From NCBI GenBank assembly GCA_036346395.1, contig CM070601.1, positions 16,675,763 to 16,739,762 on the forward strand: a DNA stretch of 64,000 nt, read 5' to 3'. The notes under the pieces are model-generated. The model saw only the letters and a list, made by a program, of their open reading frames with translations, ran no database searches and was not told the origin of the DNA. Source of the stretch: Hsuehochloa calcarea. Its lineage: Eukaryota > Streptophyta > Magnoliopsida > Poales > Poaceae. Below are positions 55,213 through 64,000 of this stretch, piece by piece. How positions within the stretch are numbered: position 1 is the first letter of the stretch; each line of letters starts with the position of its first letter. Position numbers and translations under genes: made by a program.

Positions 55213-55408
55213 TGTTATTGAGCTTTCTCACAGGCCTACAGCTACTCTAGAGTACCAGTCGTATCAAAACCAGCACTGGGTACTAGTACTACTGGTACTG
55301 GATCTCGCACGCCAATCTCCACTACCCGCGCTATTCACGGGAATGCCACTGGCCTCGGTGCCGTCCCGGCCCGCCCACGCCCACGCCCACGCCCAGTGAC
55401 CCGCGGCG

Positions 55409-58392
55409 ATGGCGCGCCCTCGCCGCCTGCCGTCGGCGAGGTCCCAGCAGCCGACCGCCACACCGCCCCCGGCGTCCGCCTCCCGCCCCCGCCGTGGCCG
55501 CCGGCTGCGCGTCCAGAGCCCCTCCTCGTCTGCGCCCGCCGGGTGGCCGCGCAGCAGCCGCCGCCTGCCACCCCGCCGCTCCGGTGGCCAGCGGCGGCCG
55601 GGGACGCCGTCGCACCCTGCGGTGCCGGCGCGGCCGCGTCCGTGAGGAAGATCGCTGCGGCGCTGTGGCGAGTGCATCCGCCGCAGGCGCCGCCGGGGTC
55701 CGTGGAAGCGCGGCGACGGTTCGAGGTAGGCTTGTCTCGAGATCCGTGTGGATCTTTCGATGGTTGTGTAACCGTCGTGGCGTTCTAGGGTTTTATGTGG
55801 CCGTGCTTTGGTGGAATCTACGATAAAGCTGGCGCCTTGGTCTCGTTTTGGTGTGCGTTTTTTGCTGCTCAATTCGTAATTTTGCAAAGTCGTTGTTTGG
55901 AGTAGTTGGAAGAGTAGTGGTTTGGTGCTTTTGCGATCTTTTGTTTTTGTCGTTTTTTGGGAACTGCAAGTATCATATGATGTGAGAAACTTTATTTTTT
56001 CTAAAAAGTTTTGAGCTGATTGTTCTGAAAGCTACTCTATTTGTAAAGTCTGGAAATCTTCAAGGGGCCATCAACCATGTTGAGGCTGAGCACTTGAGCT
56101 TGAGCTGGAGGTGGAATTATAACTTCTTGCATAAATGTGGCGTCTTGAAGTCACAGCTTATCTTGAGTTAGATGATCGCATAATTCAGCCATTTTTGCTT
56201 CTTGGATTACAATGTTTAGCAAATCATGCTTGGACTTGACTAAGTAAATTTTGCTTTTTGGGGGAAACAGCAGTGTCCATCTTTATGGATCAGTCTGGAA
56301 CAGTTATCTTGTGGCGTTTCATACTGGATTTTTGTAAGTTCCATCTTCTGAGTTGGTCCAATTGGTGATCCTTATCATGCCAGATTGCTTCCGATTCCAT
56401 GTATCTCTATCAATCGGGCTTGAAGATGTGACATCCCCATATTTCCATGTGTAATCTACAGGGCTCTTGTTAGGATGTAACCCCCTTGTGGTCCCCTGAT
56501 ATAGCTGTTTTTAGTGTTATTGTGTAATGGAGACCGTAAAATGGACGGTTTGGAAAAGTGTTACTCCATTGGCATGTAAATTTTTGATATACTACTTTTG
56601 AAGTGTTGGTGGGTGAACTAACTGATAACAAACTTGCAGCCTGGCCCGAAGCATCTGCATACGCCTGATCGTTGCAATTACTATAAAACAGTACTTGAAG
56701 GCAGGACAGGAAGTAAGCCTCTTGGCAGTGACATCATTCATGAGGTATATTATTTGTTCATGAATTAATATTTTGGGTATGATTTGCCACCTTCCTTTCT
56801 GATCCTGTTTGATTAATGAAATGCTTGTGAACCATAATTAGGTGGGAGCTTACTCTCCATCACCCCGAATTGAAATGGAGGTGGCAACAAAGTGGGACCG
56901 TCGGTGCTTGAACAATTTGACGGGTGCTGACTACGATTTCTGTGACCATTATCCAGTGGCTGCTGATGCAGAAATCTCTGCACTAAAAGCAGAGCTTATG
57001 CAGGCCCACAGCCAGGTTCATGAGCTTGAAGCCGAGAGTCGGTCTGCAAAGAAGAAGCTTGATCACCTGGTGAGGAACCTTGCTGAGGAAAAGGCTTCCT
57101 GGAGGAGCAGGGAGCACGATAAGGTTAGAAACATCTTAGATGCTGTTAAAGGGGATCTGAACCGGGAGAGGCGGAATGGGCAAAGGGCAGAAATTATGAA
57201 TTCGAAGTTGGTCAGTGAGCTATCTGAGTTAAAGTCGGCAGCAAAGAGATATTTGCAAGATTATGAAAAGGAAAGAAAGGCTAGGGAGCTCATGGAGGAG
57301 GTGTGTGACGAATTAGCAAAGGAGATTGCGGAAGACAAAGCTGAGGTTGAGGCTCTGAAGAGTGAATTGATGAAGATGAGAGATGAGGTGGAGGAAGAAA
57401 GGAAAATGTTGCAGATGGCAGAGGTTTGGCGTGAAGAGAGAGTACAGTTGAAGCTTGTTGATGCAAAGCTGACACTAGATAGCAAGTATTCACAGTTGAG
57501 CGAGCTTCAGTCTGACCTTGAGGCTTTCCTCGGTTTCCACCGAGGCAATAGTGTAGATAAAGAAACAGTAAGAGATGCAGAAAGGCTCAGGGAAGCAATT
57601 TGCTCGATGAAGTTTCATGATATTAAGGAGTTCTCTTACAAACCACCGCCTCCTTCAGAGGACATTTTCGCTGTGTTTGAGGAACTCAGACAGAGGGAAG
57701 ATACTAATGAGAAGGAAATTGGGCAGTGTGATGGAGATACCCCCATGAGTAATGCAACAAAGATCCATACAGTAAGTCCTGAAACTGACATCTTCTTGGA
57801 AAAAGCAGCAAACAAATATTCCAATCAACCTTGTGTCAGAAATGAGGAGGAAGATGATAGTGGATGGGAGACTGTCAGCCATGTTGAGGAGAAGGGCTCT
57901 AGCAATTCACCAGATGGAAGTGAACCATCAGTAAATGGCTTCTGTGGAGGAAACGACGCATCAGTGAGCGGAATGGATTGGGATGATAATTGTGAAAACT
58001 GCAGGTCAAATAGTGAGATCAGTGAAGTTTGTTCTACAACAGCAGAGAAGTACCGGAAGAAGGGTTCTTCTTTCGTCAAACTCTGGAGATCATCAAATGG
58101 CGATGGCCATAAGAGAACAGGGTCCGAGTTACTGACCGGTAGGCTCTCAAGTGACAGGATGTCAAATGCCGCTCTTTCCCCCAAGTTGAAGAACAGCGAA
58201 GTATGCACAGTTTCACCAAGCATAGGAGAGTGGAGTCCGGGCTTGCTAAACCCTCACGTAGTCCGCGCGATGAAAGGACGCATAGAATGGCCCCGAGGTG
58301 CACAGAAGAACAACCTGAAGTCCAAACTTCTGGAGGCGAGCATCGATGGCCGTAAGGTCCAGCTGCGTCAAGCATTGAAGCAGAAGATATAG
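55409..58392 (+). CDS. coiled-coil protein, At1g50660/At5g41620 (BRANCHLESS TRICHOME-related) family
   Basis: Three coding exons are visible: exon 1 ending at 55725 (FE|GTAGGC), 56640-56744, and 56842-58392 with a TAG stop. Exon 1 ends with the family motif SVRKIAAALWRVHPP. Exon 2 encodes PGPKHLHTPDRCNYYKTVLE. Exon 3 starts VGAYSPSPRIEMEVATKWDR, then a long coiled coil (KKKLDHLVRNLAEEKASWRS, YLQDYEKERKARELMEEVCD, EEERKMLQMAEVWREERVQL) and an acidic, Ser-rich tail ending in a basic segment (MKGRIEWPRGAQKNNLKSKL). Relatives are annotated as USO1-like; BRANCHLESS TRICHOME acts in cell-shape and trichome development. Expected length is about 640-660 residues. The ATG at 55409 fits the family but its frame stops at 55643-55645, while the motif lies in another frame that has no ATG. 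This is a frameshift or sequence error. Confidence 0.85.
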
Positions 58393-59280
58393 CATGGCCC
58401 AATCACACGCATTCCATGGCTGAATAGAAGAACATCGTTATCTTGCCTGGTTGGGGTGATTCGTCTGGAGCTGGCACCTACCACTCTGATAGAGGAACTG
58501 TTGCAGCATTGGCCCTTGAATGGGTGCTATCATTGGCTGTACCTAATTGATTGAAATTCTGATAGCCCATCAGCCAGCTTGGAAAAATCACGAGCTCCGT
58601 GTAATCAAATGTAACAGTGGTGTTTTTAATCAATGCATCATTTAATCATGTCTATTAGCTTCTTACTGGCTGCTTCTGTCCGTTTATTTTGTTCTTGAAA
58701 TCAGATATACATGCTATAACGTTATAACTTATCCTGGTGACCATGTATTCATATCTTTAGCTGGACCAAAGATTTGAGGCGGAATTGGTGGTGGCGAACC
58801 AAACTCATTCGAATAATGCACATGGTCATCTATTGCAGGGGTGGCAAGCATTTACTGAAATCCGTGTGTATACATCTAACCAATGGAAGTTTCAATTATG
58901 CTATTGTCGGAAGCAAGAAACCTACTATTTATTTCAGTTGTAATGCTCATTGGATATACTGACACGTATTGATGCGTGGCATGGATGCTGTGTTAAACCA
59001 GCAACTGTAGGTCTACGGTTTTACGGCCACATTTGGAGTACCTTAGTCCTTAGCTGAACCTGCATCGCAACCATGAAATGCCATGTACCGCAAGGCAGAG
59101 AATGCGCTGCCGTTTACTGCTGCCCCTCCAAAGGAGAGAATCAGAAAGTGAAGTCCGTGACGAAAACGGCTACCTAACTTGATAAATTTCGAGGGCGTTT
59201 CGAGTTACTGTAAGGTTGTTGGGACCTGGGAGCAGAGATAGATCGTGAAAGTAGGGGGCACTCCATGTAAAGCCTAGCTC
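58393..59280 (+). other. 3' UTR and downstream sequence of the coiled-coil gene
   Basis: Non-coding sequence follows the stop. T-rich and AATCA-rich segments occur near 58600-58650, where polyadenylation is plausible. No other gene is seen up to the repeat at 59457. Confidence 0.4.
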
Positions 59281-59456
59281 CTCATGTCAAAAAGCTCCCA
59301 TGGAAGCAACGATGATTAACCCTGAGCAACTTGGGCGGGCCCAAAGCAAAGACGTTGACACTCCTGCAATGAGATTGCCTCCGTCGCGTGTTGCCTCATC
59401 TTTTTCGAGACAGGCTCCCCACGCTCGCTCATTTCTCAAATGAGCCTGACAAAATT

Positions 59457-60165
59457 GTAAAGTGGGAATATTTCTAAAGTGAGCATGACAAAATTTATAG
59501 AACAATTCATTTGAAAAACCCATAAATATGTTTATATAACTGGAAATAAAATTTTGAACAATTTGGAACATATTGTCAAAATGATTTAAATGAAAACAAT
59601 ACCTGGTACACATAACAGTAGATTTTCCTACATTTTTGAGAAAATATAGACGACATTAAATTACGAAGAAATTACACAATGATCTGCACAGTGTCAGAAA
59701 CTTGAACATAAAATATGAAAATATTGGGAGTCGTTTAACGTGTGATTCAAATGTACATGTGACGCAATAAAAAAGAATTGATAACATGGAGTATGAAAAG
59801 ATAGTGTAAAGTGGGAATATTCGTAAAGTGGGCATGACAAAATTTATAGAATAATTCATTTGAAAACCCCACAAATATATTTATATAACTTAAAATAAAA
59901 TTTTGAACAATTTGGAACATGTTGCCAAAATGATTTAAATGAAAACAATACCTAGTACACATAATGGTAGATTTCCCATATTTTTGGAGAAAAATGTAGA
60001 CGATATTAAATTACGAAAAAATTACACAGTGATTTGCACAGTGTCATAAACTTGAACATAACATCTAAAAATATTTCGAGGTCGTTTAACGTGTGATTCA
60101 AATGTGCATGGGACGCAATAGAAATAAAATAGAATTAAAAACTTGGAGTATGAAAAGATGGTGTA
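59457..60165. repeat. tandem duplication, about 350-bp unit
   Basis: GTAAAGTGGGAATATT at 59457 recurs at 59806, and the two units stay alike throughout (both hold TTTGAACAATTTGGAACAT and TCGTTTAACGTGTGATTCAA). A third start (GTGTAAGAGC) is at about 60161. AT-rich, with no reliable coding frame. Confidence 0.9.
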
Positions 60166-60252
60166 AGAGCGTTGCATATAAGTGGTTTCATATGTACTTG
60201 TACTAGGTACTTCATGGTGGAGATTCAAGATCTGTTCGTGTTCCACGGGAAT

Positions 60253-61140
60253 TGATGAGTCACGGTGGCCCGATCTTCCGATAGGTTCGATTTGGTTCGT
60301 CGTGAGGATGTTGACGCTTTGAGGCTTCCGACCAACAGATCGTCACCTCGCAATTCGCTACACCCGCACGCTTGTCGTTATCGACCACGCTTGCACGCGA
60401 TCGACCTTACCACGAAGGTTATTGTTCCTGCAAGCAATCGAAGCAACTCACAAGAACAAGGTAGATGCAATCTGAATTGTATTGCGGATATGGATGAAGT
60501 TTACAAGTGGGGTTCCTCAAACCGATAATCGGCGAAACTGCAATTGGCAGAATAATCTAAGAAAAACCCGCCTCTAAACTACGGCGGCTACTGTATATAT
60601 ATAGGGGCGTGAGGAGGTCGACCTAGGGTTGTGCGGTAGTGGGATGAGGCGTACACACGGACTCGATCTCGTCACGTTTACAAAGTCTTATTAGTTTCCA
60701 AAGCGGTGACGCACACCTTGTGTCGCGTATTTACGGTCGAAGATCTAGTCGTGGGGATCGGTCCTAGGGTGGTCTTGAGGAGTCCATGCTATCTTTGGTC
60801 ATAGATTGTGTCCAACGAGTCTTGTGCTCGCCTCTCGGTCGTAGAGTGCTCCCAACGAGTCATCCGTCGTAGGCCTTCTTGAAGTGGTCGTAGGCCTTGC
60901 GGGCTGGGTCGTGGACCTTCTTGAACCGGTCGTAGGCCTTCTTGAAGTGGTCGTAGACCTTCTTGAACTGGTCGTAGGCCTTCTTGAAGTGGTCGTAATC
61001 CTAGATTTACAGTACAAGTAAATCATCTCCATTAGGCGACATCATAGAGTTCTCAAATAATACACTCGACCCTAGAAACGATTTTACGATAGATTAAGTC
61101 ACGTGCTCTAGCTCTTGTCATAGGACCTTGTAGTCCAACA
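60253..61140 (-). repeat. 3' LTR of gypsy F
   Basis: The right limit is CCAACA at 61140, next to a purine run on the minus strand (AGATTTGGG). The left limit TGATGAGTCACGG is inferred from TG..CA rules only, because the second LTR is outside the window. A TATA-like run (TATATATATAG) occurs at about 60593. Confidence 0.65.
60862..61003. repeat. 21-bp minisatellite in gypsy F LTR
   Basis: The unit GTCGTAGGCCTTCTTGAAGTG repeats about seven times with substitutions. Confidence 0.9.
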
Positions 61141-61391
61141 CCCAAATCTGGAAGGTCTTGTGTAGTGCGCGTGTCAGAAGGAGGATGTCCTCATCATACT
61201 CCCTTCTTGAATTGGAGTCGTCCTCGACTCAAGCTCATCTTCTTCTCCCACGTATGGTTTCAAATCGAAATGTGAAATGTGGGGCTAACCCCAAAATCTG
61301 CAGTAATTCTAAGCGATATGCATTATCATTTATCTTCTTAATTATCTTAAGCGGTCCTGCTGACTCTAGGCATCAACTTTGATTTTCTTAA

Positions 61392-62350
61392 TTACGGAAA
61401 TCTATCCTTTCTCAAATGAACCCAAACTAAATCACCTGGTTCTATTTTGACAACTTTCCTACCTTTATTTCCAGCAACCCTATATTTTTCAGTCATACGC
61501 TCTATATTCTCTTTAGTGGTCTCACGCAACTTGAGAATAAATGCAGCACGCTTCTTAGCATCTAGATTTATTTTTTCAGAGGTTGGTAAAGGTAGTAAAT
61601 CAATAGGAGCACGGGGGTTAAAACCATACACTACCCAAGCGGACTTACCTTGGTGGTGGAGTGTACTGACCTATTGTAAGCAAACTCAATATGCGGTAAA
61701 CACTCTTCCCACATCTTCAAGTTCTTCTTTAAAACAGCCCGCAACATGGTGGATAATGTGCGGTTGACAACCTCCGTTTGTCCATCAGTTTGGGGATGAC
61801 ACGTAGTAGAAAACAGCAGCTTTGTCCCCAATTTATTCCAAAGCGATCTCCAAAAGTGGCTCAAAAACTTCGCATCGCGATCCGAGACAATAGTATTGGG
61901 CACTCCATGTAAGCGAACAATTTCCCTGAAAAACAAATCAGCTATGTTTGTAGCATCATCGCTCTTGTGACAAGATATAAAATGTGCCATTTTAGAAAAT
62001 CGATCCACTACGATAAATATACTATCTCTCCCCCTCTTTGTCCTAGGCAATCCTAAAACAAAATCCATAGAAATATCCTCCCAAGGGGCACTAGGAATAG
62101 GAAGAGGCATATAAAGTCCATGTGGATTGAGACGGGACTTAGCTTTGTTGCATGTAGTGCAGCGAGCCACGTAGCGCTCGATATCACGCCTCATCTTTGG
62201 CCAAAAGAAGTGGGTGGTCAGCACATCTTCTGTCTTTTTTGCTCCAAAATGCGCCATCAAACCTCCTCCATGTGCCTCTGTAACAACAAAAGACGAATGA
62301 GCTAGCCGAATGCATAGCTTGTTAGCACGATAGATCAAACCATCATTCAC
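61392..62350 (-). pseudogene. gypsy F integrase
   Basis: On the minus strand: the zinc-binding region (HGGGLMAHFGAKKT.. then RYVARCTTCNKAK, an HHCC pattern), then the catalytic core with WEDISMDFVLGLPRT, IVVDRFSKMAHFISCHKS, VSDRDAKFLSHFW and CHPQTDGQTEVVNRTLSTML, giving the D, D, E triad. After a frameshift near 61631 the C-terminal region continues (YGFNPRAPIDLLPLPTSEK and VKIEPGDLVWVHLRKDRFP). The catalytic residues are intact, but the frame is broken at both ends of the core. Confidence 0.9.
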
Positions 62351-63608
62351 ACATAGTTATTCCATATCTTCCCTTCTTTACAATGTTCAAGCACTTCCTT
62401 AAAGTCCAAATCAGTGACATATAAACTCTTAATGGCCTCCAAACCAAAAATCTTATGGTCAAGTTGAGATAACATGGTATAACGTCTAGAGAGCGCATCA
62501 GCAATCACATTGTCCTTACCTTTCTTATGCTTTATGACATATGGAAACGACTCAATAAATTCTACCCAATTAGCATGTCGTTTATTCCGTTTAGCTTGAC
62601 TTCTAATATGTTTTAGCGATTCATGATCAGAATGTATAACAAATTCTTTGGGCCATAAATAATGTTGCCAAGTTTGAAGCACACGAACTAAAGCATACAA
62701 TTCTTTGTCATAGGTGGAATAATTCAAACTAGGCCCATTTAGTTTCTCGCTAAAATATGCGACCGGTTTACCTTCTTGAATCAATACACCACCTATTCCA
62801 ATCCCGCTAGCGTCACATTCAATCTCAAAAGTCTTACCAAAATCAGGGAGTTGGAGTAGGGGTGCTTGGGTGAGCTTCTCTTTCAACAAGTTGAATGCCT
62901 TCTCTTGCGCAGGTCCCCATTGGAAAGGCACTCCTTTCTTTGTCAATTCATTCAATGGTGCGGCAATGGTGCCAAATCCCGCACAAAACGCCGATAGAAT
63001 CCAAAGCAAGGCCGTGGAAGCTCCGCTTTGTGACACGATGGTCGGTGTCGGCAAGCTTTGGATGGCTACAATCTTTGTCTCATCCACCTCAATTCCTGTG
63101 GTGTCACAACATATCCAAGAAACGCAACTCGATCGGTGCAAAAGGTGCACTTTTCGAGGTTACCAAACAAACGTGCGTCTCTCAAAGCATTAAAAACAGC
63201 ACGTATATGATTCAAATGTAGCTCATGTGACTTGCTATAAATCAAGATATCATCAAAGTAAACCACCACAAATTTTCCAATGAAAGGACGTAAAACCTCG
63301 TTCATCAAACACATAAAAGTACTAGGTGCATTAGTTAGACCGAAAGGCATCACTAACCACTCATATAATCCGAACTTAGTTTTAAAAGCAGTTTTCCATT
63401 CATCTCCTAATTTCATTCTAATCTGGTGGTAACCACTCCGCAAGTCAATCTTTGTGAAAATAATAGAACCACTCAATTCATCTAGCATGTCGTCTAGCCT
63501 TGGGATAGGATGACGATACCTTATAGTAATGTTATTAATGGCTCTGCAATCAACACACATACGCCAACTACCGTCTTTCTTAGGAACCAAAAGAACTGGG
63601 ACAGGCAC
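62347..63608 (-). pseudogene. gypsy F reverse transcriptase and RNase H
   Basis: RT (63608-63066) shows VPKKDGSWRMCVDCRAINNI, TKIDLRSGYHQIRM, YEWLVMPFGLTNAPSTFM and the catalytic VVYFDDILIYSKS. RNase H (63150-62347) shows FEIECDASGIGIGGVLIQEG, YSTYDKELYALVRVLQTWQH, FVIHSDHESLKHI and KGKDNVIADALSRRYTMLSQ. A frameshift near 63095 separates RT from RNase H, and another at 62347-62350 separates RNase H from integrase (YV followed by TGA). No active polyprotein is possible from this copy as read. Confidence 0.9.
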
Positions 63609-64000
63609 AAGGACTAAGGCTTTCTCTTACGTACCCACGGTCCGTAAGATCTTGGACTTGTCATTGAATTTCCTTAGTCTCCTCTGGATTGGTCCTATAT
63701 GCGACGGTTTGGCAAAGTCGCCTGGATCAAATCAATTTGATGCTCTATCCCTCGAATAGGTGGTAATCCCGGGGGTACCTCACCGAATACATCCACATAC
63801 TCCTGCAAAAGGTTAGCAACAAAGCGAGAGACAAAGAGCTAGCTATATCCTCAAGCGAGTATAAGGCATTTTGCATATCAAAGCATAGCATGGCAACTCA
63901 TTATCATAAATTTCAGCAAGTTCAGATTTAGTGGCAATCATAACACATCCCTTCAATTTAAGCCCCTCAGACTTAGGACTAGACGCCACTTTCTCCCTTT
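63609..64000 (-). other. upstream pol region of gypsy F, degraded
   Basis: Position suggests the protease-RT linker, but no long frame is open on the minus strand before the window ends. Confidence 0.45.

Larger units (their letters stand above)
60253..64000 (-). mobile_element. Ty3/gypsy LTR retrotransposon F, 3' part, continuing beyond the window
   Basis: The LTR at about 60253-61140 has the minus-strand start TGTTGGACTACAAGG. It is followed to the right by integrase, RNase H and RT on the minus strand, the gypsy order (RT, RNase H, integrase). Protease, gag and the 5' LTR lie beyond 64000. Several frameshifts break the polyprotein. The sequence resembles grass chromovirus-like elements, but I do not assign the clade. 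Confidence 0.88.

Noticed and set aside
55219..55399. upstream start at ATG 55343 for the coiled-coil gene
   Set aside because: This frame (MPLASVPSRPAHAHAHAQ) stops at 55397-55399, before the main exon. It could at most be a small upstream frame.

Overview
The window is nuclear plant DNA, almost certainly from a grass (Poaceae). It holds two intron-containing plant genes embedded in nested transposable elements. The grass assignment rests on the element families (a Sirevirus-type copia with CGGTCGGACCG palindromes in its LTRs, a Helitron ending in a TGCAACGCATGGGCAC-type 3' end, Stowaway, Ds-like hAT and CACTA elements) and on the GC-rich first exon of the second gene. I cannot name the species.

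Layout. 1-1942: a 160-bp tandem repeat and unresolved sequence. 1948-9033: a complete but decayed minus-strand Ty1-copia element (A) with 270-bp LTRs and a CAAAT target duplication. It lies just upstream of the first gene. 9077-13680: a plus-strand five-coding-exon gene for a DCD-domain, Asn-rich (NRP/B2-like) protein of 310 residues, with a Ds-like hAT element in its second coding intron. 14858-33041: an old plus-strand copia (B), split by a 10.9-kb minus-strand Sirevirus (C, 16829-27728, TSD TTTAC) and by a 900-bp PIF/Harbinger element (28999-29898, TSD AAA). 33169-39188: a truncated plus-strand copia (D), split by a 3.2-kb CACTA element (33554-36778, TSD TGC) and a small hAT element. 39193 to about 42650: a minus-strand copia (E) that lacks integrase.

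42650-48458 is intergenic and holds a Stowaway-like element, a tRNA-derived SINE, a foldback element and a 136-bp tandem duplication. 48459-51654 is a Helitron carrying exons from at least two, probably three, unrelated genes: SECRET AGENT-type O-GlcNAc transferase TPRs, a MOR1/XMAP215 exon, and an unidentified first exon. 51656-52650 is the 3' end of a LINE. 52719-53936 looks like a Pack-MULE with gene fragments, one BREVIS RADIX-like, itself hit by a 417-bp hAT element. 53938-54454 is another terminal-inverted-repeat element.

55018-58400 carries the second gene, on the plus strand, for a long coiled-coil protein of the Arabidopsis At1g50660/At5g41620 (BRANCHLESS TRICHOME-related) family. 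Its first exon has a reading-frame conflict. 59457-60162 is a roughly 350-bp tandem duplication. 60253-64000 is the 3' part of a minus-strand Ty3/gypsy element (LTR, integrase, RNase H, RT) that runs off the window.

The two host genes show no functional link. Most of the history here is transposition: target-site duplications give a clear relative order of insertion, with Sirevirus C younger than copia B, CACTA and hAT younger than copia D, and hAT younger than the Pack-MULE. No CRISPR array, operon or other prokaryotic feature is present. The least ordinary observations are a copia whose gag start codon and part of a candidate intron lie inside its LTR, the multi-gene Helitron, and two hAT insertions with the same 8-bp target duplication.
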